NCBI GenBank assembly: GCA_025602905.1
Contig: JAHLKI010000005.1
Coordinates: forward strand, 1,054,001 to 1,118,000
DNA length: 64,000 nucleotides
Direction of reading: 5' to 3'
Source of the DNA: Phlyctochytrium arcticum
Taxonomy: Eukaryota; Chytridiomycota; Chytridiomycetes; Chytridiales; Chytridiaceae
Made by a program: the position numbers and the translations under genes. Positions 54,755 through 64,000 of this stretch are shown in pieces. The stretch's first letter is position 1. Each line of letters starts with the position of its first letter. The notes under the pieces are model-generated. The model ran no database searches, was not told the DNA's origin, and saw nothing but the letters and a program-made list of their open reading frames with translations.

Positions 54755-55273
54755 TTATTTCCGACCAAAAATAATATCATATGGATTTCTACCTTCCAAA
54801 GTATCAAATTCAACATAGGTCTGATTTGGTGCTGATTTTGGTAGAATTGCTGCAGGTTCATCATCTCTTACCCGAGGAGTACGTATCGGTTTCTTGGGTG
54901 GTTCCGCTTGTCGAGTAGGAGCGCGAGCGTGCTTTTTCTTGGCTTCACGTTCTAATCTTTTTTTCTCCTTCTCTGCATCTAATAGTTTCTTTGCTTCTTC
55001 TAATCTCTTCTTTTCATCTTCAATTTTCTTCTCTTCTGACAACATTCGAAGACGGGCTGTTCGTTTTTCTCGGGCTGCATCCAGAGCCGCTTTCTGCTTT
55101 GCACTCATCTTTCTTTTTTGTGGGGTTCCGTTCTCGTTTTGCTGTAACCCTCCAGAGGCTACGGAGGCTACGGAGGATTCTGAAGTGGTGTGCACACATT
55201 GTTCAGATGAGTGTACTGGTTCCGGTACGGAAACATCTGTTGCTGAATTATCGTTTGCGAATCCTGAAGACAT
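54755..55273 (-). CDS. Polinton charged coiled-coil protein, 172 residues
   Basis: An acidic/Ser-rich N terminus (residues 1-50) precedes a long, highly charged helix (KQKAALDAAREKRTARLRML and EEKKIEDEKKRLEEAKKLLD) that should form a coiled coil, then a basic Pro-rich segment and a short C-terminal motif NPYDIIFGR. It lies between the major and minor capsid genes on the same strand, so it may be a scaffold or cement protein; this is inference. A GGAGGCT repeat encodes SVASVASGG near residue 40. Confidence 0.6.
   Translation of the reverse strand: MSSGFANDNSATDVSVPEPVHSSEQCVHTTSESSVASVASGGLQQNENGTPQKRKMSAKQKAALDAAREKRTARLRMLSEEKKIEDEKKRLEEAKKLLDAEKEKKRLEREAKKKHARAPTRQAEPPKKPIRTPRVRDDEPAAILPKSAPNQTYVEFDTLEGRNPYDIIFGRK
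55148..55176. repeat. GGAGGCT-type dispersed repeat inside the coiled-coil gene
   Basis: The plus strand reads CCCTCCAGAGGCTACGGAGG then CTACGGAGG, the longest tandem form of the repeat. It is in frame and codes Ala-Ser-Val repeats in reverse. It is the copy from which the unit GGAGGCTAC is most easily read. Confidence 0.65.
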
Positions 55274-55340
55274 TTAGTTTCTGCTAAAGTGTCGAGAAAA
55301 AAAAATTAAGATGCAATATATGCGCTTCGAGTTCGCGTAT

Positions 55341-56090
55341 TCAAACGATATCTGAAGGGTCATCAAAAACTCCAATAATGACAACTATTGGGGCAGAGGT
55401 TCGCAATTGTTGCAAAGTTGCTGAATCCACGAGTTGAATGTCGATTGTATTTAGAGAAATCTCACCGCTCGTTAAAAACATTTTATCACTTGGATTTGTC
55501 CATGAAACAACATCATTATAGTTATCAGGCGATATACAAGCCAGAACATTCATATCACTATTGATTCCGGAAACATACGTGATACCGTTTCCAGTTTGCA
55601 AAGTTCGCGACGTAAGTAGGATTGGTTGACTTGCGGAAAGATTGAGCGGATTCGCCATTGTGAAACTTGTACCAAATCCTGTTTCTGAACCTTTCATGAT
55701 TCCAAGTTGTAAAAATGAAGTTGAACCTCTTGACCCGCCTAAAATCTTGAACTGTTTTGCGCCGCTTGTTGCGATGATTAAACGACGAGTAACTTCATTA
55801 TATGCACACGTATAGGTTTGTGTCCCTACTGCGGTCAATGCAGCAGCAACCGCTCCGGTGATAGAAGAAGAATGATAAGTTCCCGTCGGAATTGTCGCCG
55901 TTCTAGGTGAGGAATCACCGGCTTCCGCAAACATAATCTTGTTGTTTGTCGTATTGGTTGAATCCCAATTCTGAATAAAATTCACAGAAATAACTCGAAA
56001 GGCGTAAATGACTTGAGGAGGTTGGATAGAAAAGGTAGGATTGTCATTATCACCGGTGATTCCAGTATTTAGGATATACTCTCTGTACAT
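55341..56090 (-). CDS. Polinton minor capsid (penton-like) protein
   Basis: 249 residues, all beta-type, starting MYREYILNTGITGDNDNPTF. The order of motifs fits the single-jelly-roll penton of Polintons and virophages: NPTFSIQPPQVIYAFRVISV, a Asn/Thr turn, the insertion ATIPTGTYHSSSITGAVAAA (Ile-Pro-x-Gly-x-Tyr element that lines up with IPPGNY-type motifs), then TYTCAYNEVTRRLIIATSGA and the final strand SAPIVVIIGVFDD. It should form pentamers at capsid vertices and hold the fibre. The frame is intact. It is divergent from the ATPase gene, with 55 bp between starts. Confidence 0.82.
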   Translation of the reverse strand: MYREYILNTGITGDNDNPTFSIQPPQVIYAFRVISVNFIQNWDSTNTTNNKIMFAEAGDSSPRTATIPTGTYHSSSITGAVAAALTAVGTQTYTCAYNEVTRRLIIATSGAKQFKILGGSRGSTSFLQLGIMKGSETGFGTSFTMANPLNLSASQPILLTSRTLQTGNGITYVSGINSDMNVLACISPDNYNDVVSWTNPSDKMFLTSGEISLNTIDIQLVDSATLQQLRTSAPIVVIIGVFDDPSDIV

Positions 56091-56145
56091 TGTATATTCT
56101 TTCTTTCTAATATATAATTAAGAAGAATAATATTGACTGCACCCC

Positions 56146-56877
56146 ATGAACATTCACAAAGTGAAGATTCCCGAAGAAAATATGGTGCATATTGATGACA
56201 AAACCCCAGAGGGGTTCCCAAAGAAGTTCTTTTGTCTCTCCATAGTCGGCTCCTCGCGCTCTGGTAAAACAACTTGTCAGGTAAATTTCCATGAGCAACT
56301 TGCAGATACTTATCGCAATGTCTGCATATTTTCACCAAGCACCGAAGACCCTATTTGGTCAAGCCTTAAACGAAAAAAGAATGTATACATGTCACAATTA
56401 GTGTCCAACCATGTACTCTTTGCATTGTTCGAAAAGCAAAAAGAACTTTACAAAGCCGACAAGCAACACAATCATCTTTTGATTGTTGTTGATGATTATG
56501 GGATTCTTGCAAGACAGAGTGGAAATGACCCAAAGAAAGAGTTGAAAAAGGAGGAGGATGTCTCATCTGGCATTCGTGAGATGTTGGATACGTTGTACTC
56601 TCGCGGTAGGCATTTTGGTGCCTCTTTGATATGTTCTTTCCATGATACACTTCAGATGACACCACTCCAACGCGTGAATAGCACAAATGTCATTCTTTAT
56701 CGACTAAATGCAAAGCAATATGAGAAAATTGCCCCAGAGTTGCGCTGCCACCTATCGGAGAGAGAATTTGTTAGCCTTGCGGATACTTCGACCAAAGAGC
56801 CTTATTCCTTTTTGTACGTGGATTTGAAAGCACACAAAAATGAGGACGTTTTTAAATTGGGCTGTCCTGTAGGCTAA
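56146..56877 (+). CDS. Polinton FtsK/HerA-type packaging ATPase
   Basis: 243 residues, from MNIHKVKIPEENMVH. The Walker A motif is SIVGSSRSGKTTC (residues 33-44) and Walker B is HLLIVVDDYG (about 108-117). A following segment (LDTLYSRGRHFGASLICSFH) fits the sensor strand and Arg finger of the A32-like ATPases, and NVILYRLNAKQYEKIAPELR the C-terminal part. The enzyme would drive DNA into the capsid. The frame is intact. A GGAGGCT-type repeat follows the stop at 56887-56918. Confidence 0.88.
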   Translation: MNIHKVKIPEENMVHIDDKTPEGFPKKFFCLSIVGSSRSGKTTCQVNFHEQLADTYRNVCIFSPSTEDPIWSSLKRKKNVYMSQLVSNHVLFALFEKQKELYKADKQHNHLLIVVDDYGILARQSGNDPKKELKKEEDVSSGIREMLDTLYSRGRHFGASLICSFHDTLQMTPLQRVNSTNVILYRLNAKQYEKIAPELRCHLSEREFVSLADTSTKEPYSFLYVDLKAHKNEDVFKLGCPVG

Positions 56878-56971
56878 TAGAACCGCAACCCTTTGGAGGC
56901 TAGCGAGGCTAGCAAGGGTGCCAATTTTCGCCGTCCTTGGTAAAGATTTTCCTGAGTAAGTATTATATAAT

Positions 56972-59900
56972 ATGTCTAATATCAACTCACGAACGTCTAA
57001 TGGAAGGCGACTTCTTGACAGAATTGATTTAGTAAGTCCAGAGATTTCTGGTAACGGTCTTATTGGAAATGGGCAAGTAGACATTACCGGTTTCAAAAGT
57101 GCCAAGATTGATAAGATTAGCAACGAAAATGGATTGCTTCACGTCAACATGACAACAGCAAGCGAACCTCTTGTATCCAACCTCGAAAACGGGACAGCAA
57201 ACGTCGAATTAAAGATTGATGAGAATCGTCTTCAGGTAGTGGAGGGAAATTTGACGACGTCTGATTTGAAAACCGTGGCTCCGATAGCCTACTCAAATTT
57301 GGAACATTCTGTCGCATTGAATTTTGATTCATCTTTATATCTAAATGAAGAAAATCAATTATCGGTTGTCGAAGAAACGCCAAACGTTAACTCACCGTTG
57401 TTCATCAATGACGACAATGAAGTGGAACTCAGATACGCTTCGCATTTCCGGGATGACGAAGGGTTGTTTGACCTTGATGGGTCGCTGCTTTCGAAGGGTC
57501 TTTCGCTCAAAATATCTGAACCTTTCGAATTTGATACCTTTAACAGCCATAAGTTATCGATAAAAACTGACAATTCACTTGAAATTGATGGAGGCGAGTT
57601 GAAAGTGGTGGAAAAAGATTATGAATTTCCCTTGTATCGCGACGATAATACAGTTGGGGTTTCCATCAAAGAGCCGTTGTATCTTTCCCAAGATGGTATC
57701 TCACTGAATGCGCTAGAACCTTTCGGAACAAATGAAGACGGCGCGTTAAAACTGAACATTGACGAAGAAACTCTCGAAATAAAAAGTAGTAAACTTATCG
57801 CAAAGAAACAGGACGCTACACAACTTTTAAAGGGTGCCGGTGCCATTTCGGTCTATAAAGATGTCCTGGAATCAACTGATGGTGCGATTGTCAAATTAGA
57901 TGTTGACCATGAAAATTTCCAGCAAACGGGAAATAAACTAGCATTCCGCTCGACGGGACTCGGCGAAATTCCTTTTGATTCAGGCTTGTCGTCACTGCGA
58001 CGCTCGGATGCATTTGTTTACAATGAGACTTTGCGCGAATTACAAGTCGAGCATGTGAAATTGGCTTCGAATCTCAATCCAGATAATGATGAGGCACCCA
58101 CTGCCGAATATGTCGCACAATTGTACCAAGGGGGCGATGGAATAGATATCTCTACGGTTTCTAGTGGTGGAAGAGAAGTTTCAATTCGAACAGATGCTTC
58201 TCTCGCGATAGATGGAAATAACAACTTGTCAGTGAATCCTTCAGCATTTGTCAATAATCAATCTATTCGAGTCAGTAGTGATGGGAGACTTACAAGCGGG
58301 CTACTTGTCCAGTCTACGAACAGCCTTGGATTAAGAAATAATAACGAAGTGTATCTCGATCTTCATACGCAAGGAAACTTGGAGTTTGACGGCGAGATCT
58401 TGACTGATGTTCGTACATTTGGTAGTGGTCTTCACGAGAACTCTTCCCATGAAGTTTCCTTGGACTTGACTGTGGAAGGTGGGTTGGAAATGAATGCAAG
58501 CAAAACCAATATTCGCGAAACGTTAACGGCTTCACCGGAATCGCTCGCGTTGGCAACGATTTTCGTGGAGCGTATGTGGCTGGAAACAACATCTCCATCA
58601 GCGGAGCAACGATTTCATGCACAAAGCCAGATGAACAACCATATGTTGGAGGAAACGGAATAACAGTAGCAGGAAAAAGCATTTCCAACACATCCTCTCT
58701 TACTGCTGGAACGGGCATTATTCTAGTAGGTTCGCCAAGGGTTGGATATACCATTTCAACAATTGATACCTTTCAGCAAAAGAAAGCGGCGGATGAACCT
58801 ATCCAGCAACGAAACGAAGGTTCTGCCGAGGAAGTTTTCAAGAGCGGGTCGGGCGATATAATTAGTATTTCTGGAGGTTTGACGGGTGTTCTTGGTGGTC
58901 TTGGAGGGTTATTTGGAGCAGGGAGTATGGTCGGAACTGCCTCAAGTGCAATTGGTGCGGTGGGAGGCGGTTTACTCTCCGGAGTCTCTGGAGGCTTTGG
59001 AGGGTTCATCACAATTTTCGGTCGAGAGAGGAAACGAGAGGAAGATGTCAATGGTAGTCCCATTATTGATGCTAACGGTAATTACGAAGTTCAATCAGGC
59101 TCAAATGTTACCATCGTCACTCTTCCAAACTCAACTGGATGTGATACGACTCGACTGATGTTTGATACCCCACCGGCATGTAATTATCTAGGAATCACGA
59201 ACGAATATCCGCAACAAGCCGTCAATCTCGAAATGTTACGACAGTACAATACAGAGGTAATTGTCCCTAATATCGTTTCCACGACATCTTCACTTATTCA
59301 ACCGTTGCAGGATGCAGTTGATTTGAACACGGGATTGATAACCGGGATTGAAGAAGACCTTTTTAACAACTACCAGCCGAAAATTACAAATGTGAACAAG
59401 ATTCCTTATTCTAATATCAGCGGGATACCCGATTTGTCGCCGTTTCTCACTAGGACCACCGACCTTAATGCTATCAATGCTAGTATTGCAGCAAAGCAAA
59501 ACATTATTTCAACAACTAATCGCCTTGACTATTCCTTGTTATCGAATGCTCCGAACTTGGCATTGAAACAAGACCTCATCACTTCGAGCGCAAAGTTACC
59601 GTATTCGCTCATTTCGGGAGCGCCGGATTTTAGCCCTTATTTGACAAACAGATTTATCGAGCATTAATGCCTCGATTGCCGCAAAAGTTTCTCAATCTGC
59701 CTATGATACACGCCAAACGGTAATTGACGCGGCATTATCGAACAAGCAAAGCACCATAACTAATGCTTTGTCTCTTTCAGGTGTTGATAACGTTTCGACT
59801 ACCCTCCTGAATGAAAGTTTTGCAACAGCACCTACAGGAACTCTTTCGGGGAATGCCGTGTATGATAGTACCTACAAGTGGACTGTTTTGCAACAGAACA

Positions 59901-62236
59901 ACCAAACGTACTCGAATGGTTCATTGACTTATACGATTCCATCCTTATCTAGGTATTGGACAGTACAAGCCGACCTTTTTTACTCATCTTTTCGACAAGA
60001 CGAAGGTATTCAAATCGCTTGTCAGGGATGGATAGTTTGGTTTTCAGGATATTTCAACTACACCAGAATTACCGCTCCAGATACAACTATCAAAGAAGTT
60101 CCTGCGTCGTTGCCAAGAGATACATGGGCTACAATTCGGATAAAAGTTATCTACGACAAATGTGAGTTATATGTCAATGGAACACTCATTACTTCACATA
60201 CTAATTCAACCGCCAACATTCCACCCACCACTAATGTTACATTAGGAGTTTATGGATTCTCTGGCGGATTCGGAACAGAAAAAAGACTTGACAACCTTTC
60301 ACTGATACAAGACTCGAATGCAATGGAAACCATCAAGTTTGCACCTTTTTCTACCAAGGTGTCTTCGCAAATTTTCGTACAAGATGATTACAACTATGGC
60401 TCGTCTTTGGCATTTTCATCTTCGACAGGATCGAGTGGAACTTTGCAGGAACAATTGAAAATCGCTTCAAGCGGTGTCGTGTTATCGAACACTGCTGATT
60501 CAACATCTGGCATAACTGGTGGATTAATTGTAAAGGGCGGAGTAGCCATAGCAAAGAAATTGTATGTAGGTAGTGATATATTTTCAAATAATTTGAAGAT
60601 TGCAACTGAAAGTTTTGTAAATACACAGATTGCTGCCATTCCTTTGTCAAACTACACGCTATTATCAACCTACAATGCGCGACAAACTGTTATCGATAAC
60701 AAGTTCACACCAATCGAAACAAGGTTATTGCAATTGAAAGCATTGTCGAATAAAGACACTATTGACTTATCAAGCGCCGATGTTACTGGAATTCTTCCGA
60801 TTGCAAAGGTCGATACCAACACCCTTCAACCAATTATTACCTCCGCAAATGCCGCATCTATTAGAGCGACTTTGGGCTTATCGAGCACTGCTTCGAGCGG
60901 TATAGTAGATTGGTCAAAGATTACGAACATACCACCGTTTGGTTTACTTTCTGTCAAAAACGCCGTGGATCTATCGACATCCGAAACAATCGGAAATTTG
61001 GATTTCACACGAATTGCCAATGTTCCAAGTTACGTTTCGCAATCCGTGTATTATGACAGAATTAATCAATTGGGAACATTAGCGAACAAAAGTGTTATCG
61101 ACCTTTCAACCAACGACGTTGCGAATATCCTGTCAGCAATTAAAGTTGATTTATCGAGTAGGCAACCGCTTGATACGACGTTATCGGCTTTATCGACGGC
61201 ATCTCCATCAATCTCGAAATCATTAACACTCACCAATTCCATATCAGGATCAAATAGTCCCAATTTGACACTACTCCTTGGCGCTGGAGGAAGTTTGAAG
61301 TCTGTTTCTATTCAGATGTCACCATGGAGCGGTCGACCAGGCGGTATTAGTACAAAGATTGCTGCAATCGACGATAATGTAGGCGGTGCTCGCTTATCTC
61401 TACAAGCAGCAAGTGGAGGTGATTCAACACCTTTGACTGAATTTCTCTCAGGAACGTCATCTTCTGTTATTATTCCAATCACAACGGATTCTACATCTTC
61501 AACATCAGGGGCTTTACAAGTTCGTGGTGGAGCAAGCATTGCAAAATCATTAAGCGTTGGAAACTCCATCGTGTCATATTCCACACTTAATTCAGGGGTT
61601 TTACGTCTAGCCTCTTACGACAATGCCAACTACATCCAATCGGGATTGCAAAACACTACTGGGTCATCGGCACCTCTTATTTTTTCCAGCATCAATGGCG
61701 GGACTTCGTTTATGGTCTTAGATAGTGCTTCTCTTCGCATCAATCATACAAGTGATACAAATGGATTGATGACGGGATCGCTTATAGTGAATGGAGGCGT
61801 TCAAGCAGCAAAAACGGTTGCTTGTACCGAGTTGATGAAGATAGGACACCGATACTTTCTGTCTTCTTGTAATACAACAGGTTATATCTCAGCGAATAGT
61901 CAGCAATCTCCGCTTTCTGTTGGGACTTGGGGAGTAAGTTCAAATGTTCAACCAGGGACATATTATTTATCGGTGCCACTGAATGGAGTATACACCATTA
62001 CGGCTTCGATAATGTTTGATGGAAGCGGAACACCGCAAGTCCAGTATCTCACAAATGCTACTCAGAATTCAGTTCTCACTATGAATCGAGGGGTCACTGC
62101 TCCATTGACATGGACTGGGTATCTGGTAGCCGGAACAAACATATCTTGGACAGTTAAAGCACCGATGATGGCCAATCTTGGCATTCCAAATGGAAGTAGC
62201 ATCATCATTTGCCTCTTGTATCAAACAGTTGTTTAA
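56972..62236 (+). pseudogene. Giant fibre gene, adenovirus-like shaft and lectin/C1q-like parts, two frameshifts
   Basis: Three consecutive frames (56972-58663, 58576-59667 and 59668-62236) together code about 1750 residues and appear to be one gene. Segment 1 has a triple-beta-spiral pattern with about 15-residue repeats, each with alternating hydrophobics and a Pro or Gly turn (LSIKTDNSLEIDGGELKVVE; KEPLYLSQDGISLNALEPFG), as in adenovirus fibre shafts. Segment 2 has a Gly-rich hydrophobic part and then repeats of the type AAKQNIISTTNRLDYSLLSN. Segment 3 has a laminin-G/ConA-like domain (RYWTVQADLFYSSFRQDEGI), three tail-spike units (SGITGGLIVKGGVAIAKKLY) and a C-terminal jelly-roll head (SVPLNGVYTITASIMFDGSG). 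Frameshifts sit near 58565-58576 and 59641-59653; each fits a one-base loss. Probably the receptor-binding spike. Confidence 0.7.
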
Positions 62237-62268
62237 ATGGGGGTTTCGCCCCCCCACGACGAACAAAG

Positions 62269-62664
62269 TTAGTCGCCCTCTAGTTCTACCAATAACTTAT
62301 CGAGCATTTGATTTCCATCAGTTGCGCTAAATAGAACATCTTTGCAAATACCTACAAACCCGCTTCGATAGAGAAACTCTTTGTAGTTTCGACGGTGCCG
62401 AGGCAATTGTAGATTGGTACAAATCTTGGCAATCTCGCGAAATATATGGCGATTTTCAGGAGTAACTTTGACATATATTAGTACCTTTTCTTTATCGGGA
62501 GTTTGCATAGTTTTGCAGATATTCTCTAATGTGTTCCATGAGATGCAAGTTCTTGTGAAATTCAGCACTCGATGGCCTTCCATAACGCGTTGTATCGTCA
62601 TTGTATATCTTGTTGCAATATAATGATAGTCCTGAAATATGACTTTAAACTGTTTCACTACCAT
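62269..62664 (-). CDS. Polinton orphan protein, 131 residues
   Basis: A basic protein starting MVVKQFKVIFQDYHYIATRY, ending DKLLVELEGD. It has alternating strands and helices (LIYVKVTPENRHIFREIAKI) and two Cys in ICKTM and ICTNL, with no metal-binding pattern. It lies between the fibre gene and the right terminal repeat, convergent with the fibre gene (32 bp apart). I do not recognise the family. Confidence 0.55.
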   Translation of the reverse strand: MVVKQFKVIFQDYHYIATRYTMTIQRVMEGHRVLNFTRTCISWNTLENICKTMQTPDKEKVLIYVKVTPENRHIFREIAKICTNLQLPRHRRNYKEFLYRSGFVGICKDVLFSATDGNQMLDKLLVELEGD

Positions 62665-62986
62665 TGCAAAAGGGTAGATAAATTTCCTCCTGAGCCATTT
62701 TGAATATGAGTATTCTCAAGAGCCCATTTGACAAGGCAACCTTACCATAAAGAAATATTGTCAAAAAGGAAACGGCCCTCTTCCTACTAATAATGTTGAT
62801 GGGTCAACCAAGAGGAACAATGAATAAGATTGTTGCTTTTGAGAGAGTGGAGTGGCTAAAGAAACTATGAAAGTCTATGTTCCCCAATACGGAAAGGGGA
62901 AGTTAATTATACCCGAAGGTTGTCAACAATGTGGAGAGTGTGGGACTGTGATGCCAAATGTCTAAAGCAAAAAGGTTTCCTTCGGA
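62665..62986. other. Non-coding stretch before the right terminal repeat
   Basis: No frame with a motif was seen. The DNA is AT-rich in part. Its right end carries the GGAGGCT-type repeat at 62979-63005 that marks the inner edge of the terminal repeat. Confidence 0.5.
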
Positions 62987-63807
62987 GTCTCCGTAGGCTT
63001 TGGAGAGTTGTTTCGAGGTACTGGAGCGGGGAAAAGGCAAAGTTCTAGAAAGGAGAATGTATGTGACAAAGCAGACAAAACGAAGGAGAAACTGCGGGTA
63101 GGATTGCGGGGAGATTTTGGCAAGATTCAAGGAGTATGATTGGCTTGATAGCATGGAGTTCTTGGTTATCAATGTTGAAAGATTTAGAATTATGCGGCAA
63201 ACTAGGAATTCAAGGGGTGGAAACTGTGGGTAGGATTATTAGTGATTCAAAAAGCCGAAAAAGTAGCGTTTTGCATCGATTTCAGCATGGTTTTTGTCCG
63301 ATTTTGTCATGTTTTATGTTGATTCAGCGAATTCTCAGTATAAAACAGGTGTTTATCGCCTAAAAACACCTCCTTTTCACACTTTTGCATTTTGGATGAC
63401 CGTTTTTCGCTGGTTTGCTCCATGAATTCAGTTTTGTGAAATTTTGAAAATTTTTGAAATCATGAAGAGAACGCTCTTCATAACACTCGATGATTTTCAA
63501 GTATCAAACGTATTATTTTCTATCGCACTCCATTGGTTGGTGCGCAAAAAATAATCCCAACATAATCCGAAAAGGAACAAAAGAATGGTCGCTCGATAAT
63601 TACTCGATGAAGAGTTGGGCATTATTTTCCATCCACTCGATAGGCACATAAAAAAATCGTTGCATCTGACGGCATTCCCTCCATCGGACTCGACGATTAC
63701 GTGAGAGTAGCGCAGCAATGATGTGACATGGAGGGCGGTTCGAGGGAGGGTAGTGAGGGTGGTCAATTGCGGGTAAACCGGCTCCGTATATATACTACTT
63801 GAGTACT
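62987..63807 (-). repeat. Polinton right terminal inverted repeat
   Basis: The reverse complement of the left repeat, about 820 bp. Read inward it starts AGTACTCAAGTAGTATATAT, so the outermost bases contain a few nucleotides absent from the left end. A 60-codon frame starting MITKNSMLSSQSYSLNLAKI is open in both repeats but shows no family motif, and may be chance. Confidence 0.85.
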
Positions 63808-63813
63808 ATCGTG
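63808..63813. repeat. Polinton target-site duplication, right (ATCGTG)
   Basis: Six bases directly after the element end, identical to 44249-44254. The following GGCAGATTTGCCACTGAC continues the interrupted tandem unit. Confidence 0.85.
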
Positions 63814-64000
63814 GCAGATTTGCCACTGACTTTGCTAGCGGACTTTGAATTTCTGAAACGGAGACGTACCGGAATGGCTAATTTGGCCGGTTTCAGATCC
63901 GCGGCCTCAATTAGAGGTCACAGAATTTTGATTAGAGGTGACAAGTGGCTTGCAAAATGGCCGTTGTAAGTCGATTGCAAGCGTTTATTACGGCCAGCCA
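63814..64000. other. Host sequence right of the Polinton
   Basis: The first 55 bases continue the second unit of the 187-bp tandem duplication (GCGGACTTTGAATTTCTGAAAC matches, in its first 10 bases GCGGACTTTG, unit 1 near 44089). Beyond that is a short direct repeat, two copies of ATTAGAGGT (63910-63918 and 63931-63939). The window then ends. Confidence 0.55.

Larger units (their letters stand above)
44255..63807. mobile_element. Polinton/Maverick element, 19,553 bp
   Basis: The borders are defined by a perfect 6-bp duplication ATCGTG and inverted termini that both begin AGTA, as is usual for Polintons (6-bp duplication, ends in AG). The long terminal inverted repeats cover 44255 to about 45024 and about 62987 to 63807. 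The gene set is diagnostic: retroviral-type integrase, protein-primed PolB (truncated), double-jelly-roll capsid, single-jelly-roll penton and FtsK/HerA packaging ATPase. No maturation cysteine protease was recognised. An extra intron-containing Crinkler-like gene lies between the left repeat and PolB. Frameshifts in the capsid and fibre genes and the missing polymerase palm indicate a defective copy. Confidence 0.93.

Noticed and set aside
56972..62236. Recent integration of an adenovirus
   Set aside because: Only the fibre shaft is adenovirus-like; the rve integrase, 6-bp duplication, AG ends and gene order are those of a Polinton.

Overview
The window looks like nuclear DNA of a filamentous or early-diverging fungus, most likely chytrid-like. 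The host genes are eukaryotic and carry short GT-AG introns (about 50-80 bp), several with a TACTAAC-type branch site. A Crypton recombinase with a GCR1_C domain, a Crinkler-type gene and a Polinton are all present. The fungal placement is inference from gene content, not from a tree.

Layout: 1-1159 holds the end of a mitochondrial bL19 gene and a small membrane-protein gene. 1702-5616 and 24140-28063 are two nearly identical, inverted copies of a 3.9-kb DNA transposon coding a 1000-residue protein in three exons. Between them lie TOP3, an Alba/RPP25-like gene, TSR2, SHQ1, CENP-I/Mis6, SDHC, VPS34, TRM5 and an unidentified gene. The 8-bp duplications flanking the two transposons are crossed: each copy has one half of each pair. 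That is the signature of an 18.5-kb inversion (or an assembly flip) between the copies. 28124-29096 is a compact SMN gene, 29803-32328 a decayed MULE with a SWIM finger, and 32412-40452 holds CWC15, a MYSM1-like deubiquitinase, a long disordered protein and a small orphan. 40799-43858 is a decaying Crypton recombinase gene.

44255-63807 is a complete Polinton/Maverick (19,553 bp), with a 6-bp target duplication ATCGTG, AG-starting ends and long terminal inverted repeats. It encodes a retroviral-type integrase, a truncated protein-primed DNA polymerase B, a major capsid protein, a penton-like minor capsid protein, a packaging ATPase, a very long fibre gene with an adenovirus-like shaft, and several orphan virion-like proteins. 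Where the catalytic half of the polymerase should be, there is an intron-bearing Crinkler-like gene. The major capsid and fibre genes each carry single-base frameshifts, so the element seems no longer autonomous.

The most notable observations are the polymerase-to-Crinkler replacement, the composite fibre, a short GGAGGCT-type repeat dispersed through the Polinton and sitting at the inner edge of both terminal repeats, and the unclassified 3.9-kb transposon with its crossed target duplications. All exon coordinates were worked out by eye from reading frames and splice consensus.
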